Assembly: GCA_011037195.1 (NCBI GenBank)
Contig: JAAEAF010003559.1
Span: forward strand, 1-64,000
Reading direction: 5' to 3'
Length of the DNA stretch: 64,000 nt
Origin: Triatoma infestans
Taxonomy: Eukaryota; Arthropoda; Insecta; Hemiptera; Reduviidae
Shown here: positions 9,480-22,337 of the stretch, in pieces
Position numbering within the stretch: the first letter of the stretch is position 1
How the letters are laid out: each line of letters opens with the position of its first letter
Notes under the pieces: generated by a model
Told to the model about the DNA's origin: nothing
Databases searched by the model: none
What the model saw: the letters and a program-made list of their open reading frames with translations, nothing else
Made by a program: the position numbers and the translations under genes

Positions 9480-11600
9480 TGAAACCGGCCTTAATAATCC
9501 ATTCTATTCAATGATTCCAACGATTTTGCTTTATGCGATAAATATACGCGTAATTTTATCAAAGAGGAAGGAGGAAAGTAAATAAGCTTATCCTCCTTCT
9601 TTATTCAATTCTTCCTACCTACTTTTTTTTTTTTTTTTTAATTTTATTTTCAACACCATTTTGGATCTTTTCTTGCGTGCAGATTAGCTAGAAATTTTTA
9701 TAGATTCACTAATTAATAATTAACCAATTAACTTATTATGTAATTTAATACCCCCTAACTTTATTTGAAAAGAAGGAATTAATTTTTACATTATCCATGA
9801 ATTTCACGCTCTTCTTGTAGCTTCACTCAGATTTTGGATAGTTCGTCCAATTAAGCATTCCGAAGCTCCTCTTCATACAAATGCCTTATATAAATATACA
9901 ATAGATCCATAATATATATTTCACATATTACTTTAATAACTAAAACATCTGGAATTTTATTCGTCATAGGATGTTTTTTTTTTTTCATTACTTCTAATCG
10001 ATTTTGGAATTGTTTCCATCGTCAGTGACTGATTGAGAACATAATTCATTAGCCTACAACAATTTGCGATTCTCTGTTGTTTAACTTTGTGAATTTACGT
10101 CATTAATTTCACAGGCTTTGGCATCTTATTGACGAGAAGATGAAATATATCTTAGATAAAACGATTATTATTTAACAAAAAATAATAATAATAATAATGA
10201 TTACACCTAAGAAACCCTCCTCAAATATTGATTTCGTTGTTTTTTTTTAAATAAAAAATATTATTTTTAATTTTAAATAAAGAAAGATTTTTTTTTTTTA
10301 AATTTTTTACTTCGCAGTTTAATTTTATGATAATAATATTAATTATTTTTAGTAATAAAATATATTATTAAAAACATGAAAAAACAAACAAGTTAAATAA
10401 TAACAAGATATTTTAAAAATTATTATAACAGTTTTCTTGAATGAGTATGTCCGAAACTTTGGGGTAAGGTATAATTGCCCCCAAAAAAAAGTAACTGATG
10501 TTATTCTAGGTATATAGTGTGTGTGTATTTTTTTAGTACTTAATTAGTATTCTGGATGGAAAAGTGAGTTAAAAAAATAAAATAATATAGGAAAAAAAAC
10601 AAAAAAAACAGAAAGGAATAGTATGGTTATTGAACAAAGACAGAGAAGTATGCTTACTTACATACGTACACGCACTCTGCCAAAACGCGCACACGTACCA
10701 CGGGAAAGGACCTCACTCTTTGAAAAAGCAATTATATGTCAGTGGACTTTGGCTATTTTTTTTTTTGTAAGGGCATCTACCTGCTGCAGATATTGCTGTT
10801 GTTATTTATAATTTCTATTTTTTTTTTATGTAAGATATGTAATATATTTATATTATTTATTTATTTATTTATTTATTTTTTTTTTTTATAGCTAAAATAA
10901 TGTGATAATTATTATCTTTAAAACTTGCAGCTAAATTTTTACTTTTAATCTCTTAGAAAGTAAATATGTATGTTTTTAAAATCACTAGTTATTAATGTGA
11001 AAGTAATTACAATATTGTCCATTTCTATATACTTATATATATATATAACAAATTTGGAAATTTTCATTAACCTTAAAATATTGTAACCTTTCATGAGGTA
11101 ACTTTTTCCTTTTTACTAAATTAAAAAAAAACAAAATTTCTAATCAAAAATTTACTCTTGTTTCTTTCTTAAATTACTTTCAATATTGTAGGAAATATAA
11201 TGTATTATTAATATGTAATGCTTAATATAAAATGCTTTTACAACTCTCATATTGTTTACCATAAATATTCACTTTCGCTCAAAGGGCAAAGTTGAACTTG
11301 CATGCATGCGTGTGTGGGACAGCCATTTTATTCTCTTGTATTATTTTTATTTATTTATTTCAATGATTTTTTTAAGGGTCTAAAGGTAAAATTTTTGTCC
11401 ATTTATTTATTTCCCCCCAAAAAAGTGACACATCTCTTACATTTACATAAAATTAAAAAAAAAATTTTTTTTGTTTTCTCTGCCAAGAAATACGCATATA
11501 ATCCTCAGTCAATTATACAATTTTTCACTAATTAATTTCTAAAATATTTAAAGCAAAACAAAAAAACAAAACAGGTCTAAACATTAAAAAAAAAATAAAA
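9480..11600. other. AT-rich spacer
   Basis: Only homopolymers and short microsatellites are seen: ATA near 10180-10197, TTTA near 10853-10877 and TA near 11034-11044. The small open frames here are low-complexity. Confidence 0.5.
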
Positions 11601-11604
11601 AAAA

Positions 11605-12425
11605 TTGGAATTTATAATATCAAGCTCAGTCTCTCCTATCCATAAAGCCGAAGTGGGCGTTCCTCAAGGCAGTATCCTTAGTCCCATCCTGTACACAATA
11701 TACAAAGCAGATATCCCAATTCATCCCAGAAACTGTTCTCCTCACCTATGCAGACGACACCACAATTCTATCCTCTCACCAAGAGCCAGTTATTGTACAT
11801 AGAAATCTCCAAACCCATCTCTATTCCTTAGAAAAAAATGGTTCAAAAAATGGAATATCAAACTAAATGAAAATAAATTTCCAAATATTACTTTCACCCT
11901 ACGCCGCATCACTCTTCCACCACTCTATTACAATCTAATTCCTATCCCACCCACTAATGTCGTCCACTATCTTGGGTTGTTCAAAAAATTAAAGTGGAAC
12001 CCCCCACAAACGACTGAAAAGAATTGCACTCAACAGACGCTATCGATTATTGAAACAACAGCTGGTCCAATAGATCTAAACTGTTGCTAGACAATAAAAG
12101 ACTGATATATATAATTCGAATATTAAAACCCATCGCACGTATGGCATTGGCTATGGGGATTCAAAAAAATAAAAACGTTCCAATCTCCAAAGACTACAAT
12201 CCCTTCAATCAAAAATCCTATGCGCCATCGTTAATGCTCCTTTCTTTGTTTCCAATCTAACCATCCATAGAGACCTTGAAATCTTTTCCTCAATCTAGTT
12301 GTCCGAACCTGATACAAAACATTTCATCAATCCCTGCAATCCCATTATAATCCTTTAGTCCGTCACCTATTGTCCCGCACGATTTAAAACGCCAGTGGCC
12401 TCACGATTTCCTTTCTTCAAGCGAT
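11605..12425 (+). pseudogene. Jockey-like LINE reverse transcriptase, C-terminal half, decayed
   Basis: Reverse-transcriptase motif B is visible as AEVGVPQGSILSPILY. After a frameshift, the YADDTTIL box (motif C) follows at about 11745-11775. Further downstream come the segments NLQRLQSLQSKILCAIVNAP and, out of frame, the usual C-terminal tail. Several frameshifts and stops rule out function. The 5' part (endonuclease and fingers) is missing, as expected for a 5'-truncated insertion. It is related to the copies at 20640-21245 and 37310-38378. Confidence 0.8.
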
Positions 12426-12429
12426 GAGA

Positions 12430-12783
12430 GCATTTAGCTCAGCTTATAGGGACTGTTACCGCTTTGTAGCTTCTCTCCTCCGAGAATGCGTGTGCGCGAC
12501 TGCGTGCATGTTTATGTAAAGTGCAGTGCTATCAGTGTTACTTATAGTGTAGAAAACGCTTGGGGTAGCAATCAAAAAGAAAAAAAAATTGAATTTATAA
12601 TCTATATTCATTTTTATGTAAAAACAAAATAATAATAATAATAATTACTATTTTTATGAGTTAGTTTAACATTTTTAAAAAACTATTTTAATATGGTGAC
12701 ACAATTTTCAATTAAAAAGGAAGTAGTTAATTCGTTGTAATCAACTACTGGAAATAGTTACCAATTATTCTTAATTAACCACG

Positions 12784-12819
<36 letters not shown>

Positions 12820-13425
12820 TATAAAAAAAGAAATACTTAACGCCTCACTTGGCTGTTTATATTAAAACTACTCGTAAGTCTTAATTAATTCTATTATAAT
12901 AATAAAACAAATATTTTTACCACTATTATTATAATGCCTTTTATTATTTTTAATGTTTATTTAAAAATGTAATTATTTAGATCATGTTTATAAATAAATT
13001 TGTAGCTTTAATCTTCCTCTCTGTTGGTGTATGATGTTATTCTTGATTTTTCAATTTATTTATCCTTTTGATTTATTTATTTATTTATTGCTGTAAAATA
13101 CATACATAGATACACATAATACATAAACACGTAATCGGTTAATTATTTTTTGCCAAAGTAATGTTCAGTTTAATTAATATTTTGTTGTTGAATAAATTGA
13201 ATGGGTCTACATTACTGGATAATTTCCAGAGGTTTTAATGGCGTAACGTTTTAGCGATTGTTTGTTTTTTCCTACTAACCGGGTTTCGGATTCTCATCCA
13301 TCGTCAAATTATGGTTATCAAGTTCGTGTCTTCTAATTTTATTTTTCTATCTCCCATCTCCTTCACTGATAGTGTCCCAGAACCAAATCCCAGATATTAT
13401 CATTATTATTATTATTTTTTAATTT
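12430..13425. other. AT-rich spacer
   Basis: The first 130 bases may be LINE 3' untranslated sequence. The rest is unrecognised apart from a TG microsatellite. Confidence 0.4.
12785..12816. repeat. (TG)n microsatellite
   Basis: About 16 tandem TG units. Confidence 0.95.
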
Positions 13426-13427
13426 AA

Positions 13428-13495
13428 GGCCGATTAACATCTACGGTCATTGGTGCCCGGAGCCTTTTCAATGCACTGCTGGCCTTCCGACACTG
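13428..13495 (-). mobile_element. SINE family A, 3' fragment
   Basis: Minus-strand tail text (complement of TTAAGGCCGATTAACATC and GTGCCCGGAGCC) of family A. Head absent. Confidence 0.55.
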
Positions 13496-13608
13496 TAACA
13501 GATATTATTGTGTTGTTGTTTAGTAGGTAGGTTACCTAAATGAAGTATCAAGATTAAACTTCCTTGGAGATATTTGTTTACACAGACACACACACCTACA
13601 CAAAACAT

Positions 13609-13905
13609 TATAATGGAGTTGATGAGGAGAGAAATTAGGTTAGATTAATTAGACGAGATACGAAGACACTGTTATTAATATAAGTATAAGTTTACACAAA
13701 CTGCACTGGACTTGAAATGATTTTATAGAATAAAATGGTGGGAGTAGTGATATGACACGATGCGATGTATGGTAGATAGATAGATAGATAGATGTCCCAT
13801 TGGCTTATATACAGGTTCTCCCACTCTAGCCTGCTCAAGTGAGAGAGTACCAGAGAGGGCCTTTTTTCTCTCGGTCGGGCCTGTGTTCTCTCTCTTGCCG
13901 TAGCC
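13609..13905 (-). mobile_element. LTR-like element family L, divergent copy
   Basis: Read on the minus strand it is colinear with 4721-5014. It ends at the CATTATAATGG side, shares the ATAAAATGGTGGGAGTAGTG block, and shares TTCTCCCACTCTAG near the start. A GATA microsatellite has expanded inside it (about 13774-13793). The start is not sharply preserved. Confidence 0.45.
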
Positions 13906-13906
13906 G

Positions 13907-13998
13907 TTACATGTATTTCCGGTGAAAACTGAATTTCAGAAAATTTGACACAATCATGATACTTCCTCTTTACCAGGAGTAAGAGAAAGTAAAGAGAA
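13907..13998 (-). mobile_element. HLR repeat, 5' end only
   Basis: Minus-strand HLR 5' end: TTTCCGGTGAAAACTGAATTT on the plus strand leads to the terminal AGGAGTAAGAGAAAGT. It abuts the LTR-like copy. Confidence 0.55.
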
Positions 13999-14753
13999 AT
14001 TTAACATAAAATTTGAAGCAAAAAAAAAATTATCTTTGATATTATAAACTTTATATTCGCCATGTTAGTTTTGGTCGAAATCATAACCGATAATCGATAT
14101 TATATACTGAATAGGTTTTTCCATTGTTATAATTCTACATATTATACAGATCCGCGTTTTTATATGAAAACATTTTTTTCGAAATGATCTATTTTTGCGC
14201 AAGAAACTGGGAAGAAAGATCTGTTGAGTCCTGACTCTGCAGGCTTTCCACTTAAAAACTACAAATTCAGAAATGCAAGCAATAGAGTTCTGGGGTAGTA
14301 TGAAACCTCACACCAGAATTTTTGTGTAAAGCCTTCATCCCAAATTACTTTTCCCTTTCTTTTCGGTTTACCTTACTAAGATCTTTTAATCCAAGTCAGT
14401 TTTTTAATCGATAAAAATTATTTTTTTGCCATTGCTTGTTAATATCCAGATTCTACTCTCAGATAACTCTTACAACCTATGCAATTTTCTTCTTCATTTT
14501 GGATAGTCACTTATAGTTTCCAAGACTTGCGCTTTTACACCTTGCGATTTGTTAGTAAAGAGGATCCATCCTGCTTTACTCAAGTAATAAATTTCTCAAT
14601 TTTGCTCATTAAAGAGACCTGCACCAAGCTGTTTATTCTAAAATGAGTATGATCTCAAGTTATTGGTATTAAAATTAAACGATTTATTATTATTATTATT
14701 ATTATAATTATAATTAGAACATGTCGCAACGTATACATTTAAATATATATTTA
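13999..14753. other. AT-rich spacer
   Basis: Nothing recognised except a TTA microsatellite at about 14682-14706, just outside the Helitron. Confidence 0.5.
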
Positions 14754-15719
14754 CTAGCTAAATCCGGCCACGCTTCGCTGTGGCTCAGTCTGATTTTAAT
14801 TATTAGGGAAGTAAATAGAACTATTATAGTTAACATAGATTCAACAAGAAAAAACACATCATTCAATTTAATACCCTACCTTGCGTTGCTGAAACTGAAA
14901 GGAAAGAAAGAAAACATGTTTTTAACTGAAAGTCTTTTTTTATTGCAAAGCTAGTGGACTACATTATATGTTCGACCGTTTTCTGTATAAACATAACGAT
15001 CAGATAGTTTACCGATTCTGGAGCATGCGACATATAATTGCCCATGAGAGAAGCATTTGTTTTCTAAATTTAAATCGCACACTTGCAAAGATTGTCCTTA
15101 TGCTTTATTGATAGTCATAGCGAAAGTAAAGCGTATTGGAAATGGAAGTCGTTTGAACTCGAACGCCATATCTGTCGGTATGAGTGGTATTCGTGGAAGT
15201 AGTACTTTTTCACCTTTATGAGGTCCAATGAGAATTGTTCCTTCAATTAGATTATTCATCAATTTTTTAACTACTAATCGTGTACCATTGCATTACATTG
15301 GCTGATTGATGTTTCGGAATACGTCGACATTTTTAGCCGCTAGAATGGCTCTTCCGCTTAACCATTTGTGATTTTGATAATTTGTTTAGATGCTTTGGAA
15401 CACCTTGTCTACTAATACTGCGCGAGACTGGTGTGAGGTACTTCGTGAATGGTGGCGGTGAGAGGTACTCACTATAGTAGTTGAGAAAGAGGTTCTGATA
15501 GCGCGCTACGATCGCAACGCGTCAGCGTCTGTCTATTTCTGCCAACCTCCTGAAACGCTCGAAATTTCCCATTTCCGCGGGAACTTCGGAATAAAAAGTA
15601 TATATAAACACTCTTATATAGAAATGCAACGTTCTGTAAAAATTTCAAGTCAATCCATCGACTAATTTTCGAGTTTTGCGGCCACAAACATACGGATGTT
15701 GAATTTTTATATATATAGA
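14754..15719 (-). mobile_element. Helitron, internally deleted, complete termini
   Basis: On the minus strand it begins with TC (TCTATATATATAAAAATTC) and ends with CTAG. The end is preceded by a GC-rich hairpin (GCCACAGCGAAGCGTGGC) about ten bases upstream. It lies between A (15720) and T (14753), the expected AT target. These are the diagnostic Helitron features: 5' TC, 3' hairpin then CTRR, and no target duplication. Length is 966 bp. The 5' 230 bp closely match the copy at 45106-46064. Inside is the C-terminal part of a Pif1-like helicase, so it is a deleted derivative of an autonomous element. Confidence 0.9.
14963..15240 (-). pseudogene. Pif1-like Helitron helicase, C-terminal fragment
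   Basis: The minus strand reads through MAFEFKRLPFPIRFTFAMTI, then SLQVCDLNLENKCFSHGQLY and VACSRIG. This is the helicase motif V/VI region of the RepHel protein. The frame carries a stop at the position of the usual SQGQSL block. The N-terminal replication initiator and helicase motifs I-IV are absent. It is enzymatically dead, retained only as element filler. Confidence 0.85.
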
Positions 15720-15720
15720 T

Positions 15721-16425
15721 AATTTAAAAAAGACAATTGAAACAACTGCTTTCCCTGTTGATAATTTGAAATCAGAAATTCCAACTCGTTACAGGCACGG
15801 ATTATTTCAAAATATATTCTGCTTTGTAACTTATATAAGTTGCTTGCTTACTTTCACTATTTTAAAAACTCTTTCGCCATTATTAAAAACTTCTTATTAA
15901 AAAAAACATTGGAGTTAATATTAAAACATTTCTTTTTTTTTTTTTTACTATTTCTACTTTTTTTATTTTTTAAATACTTTTTTTAACGTAAACAAGTCAT
16001 AATATAAATTATTCCTTAATAAAATCAAATTAATACAATAAATAGTTCTGCTATTCTACGACTATTATAAACAATTGTAAATTTATTGCAATCGGTATTT
16101 ACTAAAAGATTTAAATGTTTGTTTATTACAAAATTGCCAAGATAAACTATCGCAACTATTCTCTTGGTCATTAATCTTCATTAAATGGAGACTGAGCAAT
16201 AAATTTCTATCCCCGGGTCGTTTGTAACTAAGTGAAAACTGTTTATATAGTAGGGAGAACTTCAAAATTAAAATGTATGCATTATATAAAAACAAGTACA
16301 TAATTTTTATCTTTTTACAATAATTCAAATTATTCCATCTTTCTCACAAAAGAAGATAAAATTAATAAAAAAGGGCTGAAGAAGGCTTTTTTTACGTCAC
16401 CTAAATTTTTCATTTTTGATGGTGG

Positions 16426-16456
<31 letters not shown>

Positions 16457-18065
16457 AACAAAAAGTTATTAAACAAAGTAGCCAGTAGAATAATGGTGCC
16501 TATGTACAAAGAGTGTCAAAATGTTTGTATAAAATTTATGGCCGGGACATAAATCTTACTAAACATTTTAACGAGTAATTCAACTTCATCCGAAATGTTT
16601 TATATAGAAAATTTGAATATATGGTTTTGTTTGTAGAAAATATTGTTAACAATGTTTAATGCAAATTTATTACTGGCAAGGATTTTTATTTTTACCATGG
16701 TCCATTTATTTTTAGGTTTTCTATTAAATAAATTACTTTGACTTTTATGGATTTTTTTTTTTTTTGGACTTTCATTCGTTTTTTTTTTTATTATTTATGT
16801 TAGTAGATCAATATTTCAAAAAAGTATTTTTGCAAATTCAGATATTAAGATAAATTTGAATTTAATTTTAATGTAGCACTCTCTGATCAGTATAGACAGA
16901 AGGCGGCCATATTTTGCGACTTTATTTAAACTTGGCCAGATGAGGATAACGGAACACCAAGATATATTATATATATGAATGAATTAAAGTGAGGGGTAAT
17001 TGATTATAAGTAAGTTGCCTAATATTTTTGAAATATCCAAATTTTTGAAAAGGAATTATTACTGTTTTCTTTGCGTAAAAAAACTTTAAGTCTATTTTTA
17101 GAACAGTAATGTTGCAATAAATTCAACTTAAATTATATAGCTAAAGGTGTATAAGCGGTAGTAGCCAGATCGTCAGCATAAAGAAGTATAAGAAGTTCTT
17201 TCTCATTGTTTAATTGATAACTCTGTAGCAAGTTTCATACAAAAATAAAAAGAAACCCTGACTATGTCACTAATGAACAAAGATAATAAAAGTGGACTTA
17301 TTTGCTTACTTTGTAATACACCTTATTTTTTACTTTAATTTCATTAGATTGCCAACCATATATATAAATTACTGTAAATCTTTTGAATAATTCTTATATA
17401 TTTAAAGTTACAAATTAGTATTTATCGAAGAGTTCCAAAGGAAAAGCAGTTTCAATACAAATTTTTACCTCTTCGAAATCCCATCTGTTGTTCGGATTTG
17501 AATAGAGTTTGGTTTGGTCCAGTCCTGTAATAGATTGCACAATATTTATCAGTAAAAACCTTAACAACACAATTCAAAAAAGCAATACGTCTGTAATTGC
17601 TGGGATCATTTTGGGTTACCATTTCTATTTTTTTTTTTTTTTTTAATAAGAAATTAAGTTGCTAGAAACCCTAGTCTCTAAAAATTTATTTTCTGGTCCG
17701 TTATTGCATTATAAAAATTTAAAAGATAGTGAGTACAACCAGGTGGCAGTCCAGTATCTTAATAACTTCATAGAAAATGTCGAGTAATTTATAAATCTTA
17801 GGCTTTGTAATATAACTTAAAATCTCTAGTAAAGTTATCGGACATCTAATAAGGGATAGGATACTCAAAAAAAAACAAGCTTTCATCTGATAAAAGAGTG
17901 GGGGGGGGCACTAGAAATAGTTTATTATAATAGTTTTCCCATACTTGCAAGTTTTATAGGATTAATATCAGATTTTTTGCTTGAAGTAAGTAAGTTTACC
18001 AACGTTTAAAAAAATCTTTAGAATTTCTTATATTATAGAATGTTATTAATTATATTTTGTTCATT
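15721..18065. other. AT-rich spacer
   Basis: No element recognised in 2.3 kb. A long A run lies at 16427-16453 and a G run at about 17899-17907. A short 5' neighbour of the Helitron may be old repeat DNA. Confidence 0.45.
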
Positions 18066-18285
18066 AGGGGCGGGTGTTGGTGTAGTGGTTATGAGCATGG
18101 ACTTGTAAGTGGGAGGACCCCAGTTCGTGTCCCGCGTATAACTGCTAAATTTTATATTAGTATGAAAAAAGTTAACAGTAAAGTAGGTGCTTCCGCCCCA
18201 GTTTAACGACTCCTAGTTTGGTAGTTGGACGTTAAGCCCGCCTGAAAAAATAGGCATTACTTTACTTTACTTTTTTTTTTTGTTC
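18066..18285 (+). mobile_element. SINE family C
   Basis: The tRNA-like head has A-box text (TTGGTGTAGTGGTTATGAGC) and a B-box-like AGTTCGTGTCCC. It is followed by a family-specific body (TAAAGTAGGTGCTTCCGCCC, then TAGTTGGACGTTAAGCCCGC) and a tail of ACTTT repeats. Diverged minus-strand copies occur at 35667 and 36004. Confidence 0.7.
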
Positions 18286-18397
18286 ATAACTTTTTTTTTT
18301 AGCATCAAGATATGATTCTAAAGTAGATTTTTTAAAGTTAGTTTTTTTTTAAATAATCTGTAATAAGGATTAACTGTTTTCTTAATATTATATACAT

Positions 18398-18600
18398 GGT
18401 TTCTTCAACTGAGGACAAGCAATCCCGAAGCCTTGTGCTTCATGACGGAGCCTCACTAAGCTTTGCTAGGCCTGATTAAGGGGGCGAAGCTGAGGGATGT
18501 GCTATAATTTACGGGATCCACAATAGATTTCTTACAATAGGTCACACTGGAATGAGGCTTGCCCTTCCCGTTTCGAATCTGATCTAATCTATATTATATA
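18398..18600 (+). mobile_element. LINE 3' end, RNase H-type family
   Basis: Colinear with the minus-strand LINE at 50809-51324. The last codons of its protein (region of EAxSFMTEPLSALLGLIRRA) are recognisable at about 18430-18490. The shared 3' untranslated text follows (GGGATCCACAATAGA, GGTC, CTGGAATGAGGCT). It ends in a TCTAATCTA-like tail. Strongly 5'-truncated. Confidence 0.7.
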
Positions 18601-19791
18601 CATGCATCATTGTATCAGGCCGTATGTTTAGTTAAAAAGTTATATTGTTTAACTTAATTATCTTATTTATATTTACTTAATGATTAAAACATTAAATACA
18701 CAATTTAAAGTATAAAACACCTGGTTATAATAATCTGCCTCCCTTGCAAAAGAAATCACTCAGTTAAAAGTTAATATATTCAGATACATTAATACTAAAT
18801 TATATTGTACGACCAGTTATGAAAGATCTATATGGAATTATTTAAAAGGCTATTATTATATATGAAACGTCTCAATTTAATAAATATGGATAATATTTAA
18901 ATTTAAACAGTTTTAATAACACATTAAAATATTCATTAAATACATAAAATACCAACTAAATATAACCATTGAATTAATATAAATAACCATAAACATGACA
19001 AAATAAATAAATTCAACAAATAATATTTCAATATTAATAATAATAAATTCCATATATTTATTATTTCAGCAATATAAAAGCCATGTGATTACTTTAATTT
19101 ATATAAACTGTAAAAGAACACTGTTAAATGTTTTTATATAAATAATAAATAAATTTTACAATTTTTTAATATTATTACAACTTTAGAAACACTTACAAAT
19201 GTTGTTTTATAAGTCATTATATAAACTTGTTTATTATCCTACTGAGAGACCTTTTCATAATATAAATAATAGATAATATAGTCAATTAGAAGTTTATTTT
19301 GAAAAAACATTCTCCATTAGTTGTTTGTAAATAAAAGAACTTTCCCAATATAAAACATTATCGTATTTGAATAAAATAATAAACGTCTGTCTACCCATAT
19401 TTATTATTTTCGTGTATTTGCATTTAGTAAATATTTCTGACTATTGTATGATCATTAGGGACTATTGTGTTATTAAACTTGTTTTGTTTCAAGATCCGTT
19501 ATTATAAAAACTGTGCAATATTTTGGTAAAGATGTTCCAATTATTTCGAAACAAAACCAGTATCATTTTTAAGACAATGAGTTGTAGAGGCTCCTAGGTA
19601 GAAAAAAAAATCTAAGGACTGGACATCTGGACTCGAATCCGGGACCTCCACTAACCTAATCCCTCTGCATTTCACTGCGGCAAATAAATATAAAGAAATG
19701 TGAAAAAAAAAAAACAAACTTAAAAACATCTGTTTTGATATTTTACCTTTGTACGAACAAAAAAATTAATCAAAAAATTAGATCAGAATTT
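18601..19791. other. very AT-rich spacer
   Basis: No repeats or genes recognised. The minus-strand frame at 19541-19729 is low-complexity and contains SINE-like scraps around 19570-19680. Confidence 0.45.
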
Positions 19792-19804
19792 AATATAATA
19801 CTTT

Positions 19805-20001
19805 TAGGGAAGAGATTAGCTCAGTGGTAGCGCGCTGGACTAGCAACGCGGAGATCACAGGTTCGAATCCAGCCGTGCTACCCTTAGATTTTCTTTTCCT
19901 AGGAGCCCCTACAGCTCATTGTCCGGTGGCCGGCAGTGCACTGAGAAGGCTCCACGCGCAAATGACCACAGATGTTGAGACGCCTTAAAAAAAAAAAAAA
20001 C
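19805..20001 (+). mobile_element. SINE family A, full-length reference copy
   Basis: It is flanked by AATATAATACTTT on both sides (19792-19804 and 20002-20014), a 13-bp target duplication. Order: a short leader; tRNA-like head with A box (TTAGCTCAGTGGTAGCGC) and B box (AGGTTCGAATCCAG); a body starting CCTAGGAGCCCCTACAGCTC; GCCGGCAGTGCACTGAGAAG; a tail ending GATGTTGAGACGCC and an A run. A pol III promoter and LINE-driven integration are inferred from family rules. This copy defines the limits for the fragments elsewhere. Confidence 0.85.
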
Positions 20002-20014
20002 AATATAATACTTT

Positions 20015-20639
20015 ACTAAGTTGTATATGAAATTTTATGCAGTTTTTTCACTTAGTTTGGGAAACCATATATCTTAATTTTATTTATTATTTAAATAAAT
20101 AAAAATACTACCAAACAAATTTATTAAAAGTTTACCAAAAAAATAGTACAGTAATTATTGTCCAGTAAAAAAAAAAAAGAAAAAGAAAAAAATCGACGAA
20201 ATTGTCTTCAGAATTGGAAATTATTACTAAATGTTTATAGTTGTTCAAAGTGTTATATAGAAGGTCGAAACTTACGTTATACTAAAATGACTGAATTGGA
20301 GCAAATTCAACACGCGGTTTCTGTAAAACGTATGAATTCAATTTCCCTGGTAGTATCTGAAATATTAATGATAGGCTTATAAAATCCTAACTATAATACG
20401 TTACTATTCAAGAAACAAGAAATGGAGCGAGCGCCCGGTTATCCTCATTAGCTGTTTATCTTTACAAGGGGAAGTTATAGTGATATATTTAATGTCCCAA
20501 CTGTAGAAAATATATGGCAATATCAGACTGTTTTTTTTTATCTTTATATTTAGAATTTTACAACTACATGCTCTGCAAGTAACAAGTAAAAAATGATCAA
20601 TGTACATATAAAAGAGGCGTGATTGGTGTGAATGATAAG
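20015..20639. other. AT-rich spacer
   Basis: Nothing recognised. The 74-codon plus-strand frame at 20158-20382 opens in an A-rich tract and has no family resemblance I can see. Confidence 0.45.
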
Positions 20640-21245
20640 TTATCCACTGATAACTACCATCAGATGCCCAGGAGGTCGACGCTTCAATCGCCTTGGAGGA
20701 TTACCCGGAAGTGAATTTGAAGGGAGAGTGTGAACTAGAGGATTAGGATGAAGGGAGAGATTACTATGGAATTTGAGATATCTGGATTTTGCTAGGGTGT
20801 GTATAAATGGAATCTTCAAGTCAGTATGGACTGTTTTGTTTGAGACGTAAAAAGGAGCATCGACGATACGACGTAGGATCTTAGATTGGAGAGTTTGAAG
20901 TCTGTTGAGATTATTTCTTTTTGCAGCCCCATAAAGCTCTAGTCCGTAATTCCAAATTGATGCGAGGAGAGCGGTATAAAGTCGTTTGCCTAGAAATCGG
21001 CAGAGAAATCTGAATCGTTGGTTAAAGGAAGTTCGTTTGAGTCTAATATGGGGGTTCCAAGTCGGACGTTTGTCTAAGTAAAGTCCCAGATAACGAACAT
21101 GGTCTGCAGATGGTATAACAGTATTGTAGAGATTGACTGGAGAGATTACTTTTTTATTTAGAGCAAAATACTATAAGTTTAGATTTGTTCGTGTTGATTT
21201 TTATTTTCCATTTGGTTAGCCAGGTTTCTAATAATTGAAGATGAC
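20640..21245 (-). pseudogene. Jockey-like LINE reverse transcriptase, C-terminal third
   Basis: The minus strand starts in the end of the palm domain (LETWLTKWKIKINTNKSK). It continues through YLGLYLDKRPTWNPHIRLKR (thumb region), LYGAAKRNNLNRLQTLQSKI, and a final segment ending MVVISG before the stop at 20640-20642. Only minor lesions were noticed, mostly near 21130-21180. Polymerase motifs A-C are missing by 5' truncation. It is closest to the copy at 37310-38378, which shares the same C-terminal order of segments. Confidence 0.8.
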
Positions 21246-22291
21246 ATTGAAGAATATGTCATAAATTGTTTAAATTGGCAATATAATTGCCATAGTCATA
21301 ATGTCGCAGTTTTCCACAGAACACCAAAAAAAAAAAAGTATTGGGCTTAAATGGTTAATATCATTTAATAATAATCTTTAAGCCGTTGTCGAGAAAAAGA
21401 TCTCAAAAAAAAAAAATCAAGAAAATTGCATCTCTGGTAGAGAACTTTTGAACGAAATCATCATACATGGACGTCTATAAAAATCAAATAAATTTGTTCA
21501 GTATTTACTGAGTGTTATCGCAGAGAGTTTGCAGAGGAAAACAGAATCTGTTCTCATAACAAAAAACAAGCGAAATACAAATTCAATATATATATATATA
21601 TTTTAAACACATTCCCGATTATATTAGAATAAATTCCCTAAAATTATATATAAAAAAATAAATAAATAAATGAATAAATAAAAAATAAAAATTTCTTACT
21701 ATTTTTCTCTTCTTTTTTTCACATTTTATAAGAAAGTTTAAAGAATTTAACAATATAAATCATCTTAGTATTAAAAGAGCCTAATTTATTGGTTGAATGC
21801 TAAGAATAGGCTTGAAATTTATGGTTACAAGAGAATTGTAGTTGTTACCTTGTGATTTATTATTTACTAAGTCTTTCACTTTCTCGCTCTGTCTTTCTTC
21901 TCATTATCACTATCTCACTCTCTCCTCACATATATTCTAGAAATAAATTGAAGAATATAAACATAATAAAAACAAAAAGAAAATTGATTTTGCAATTATT
22001 TTTAATGTAATTACTTTTAAATAAATTGAAAAATTGAAAAGTAATAAATAAATATCAAATATTGTTTGGTTGATTTGACATAGAATTGAATTACTTAATT
22101 CTTACTTTTAATAATATAATGAGATTATTTTTAATTTAATGTAAGAAATTAAATATAATAAATTTTAAGTAATATAAATTAGATAAATATTATCCATTAG
22201 TTTTAAGCTTATTATATACGTATATAATATTTATTGTTTCTTAATAGAATAAGAAATAGAAAAATTAAAAAGCTCGACCAGCTGGTTTGTC

Positions 22292-22337
<46 letters not shown>

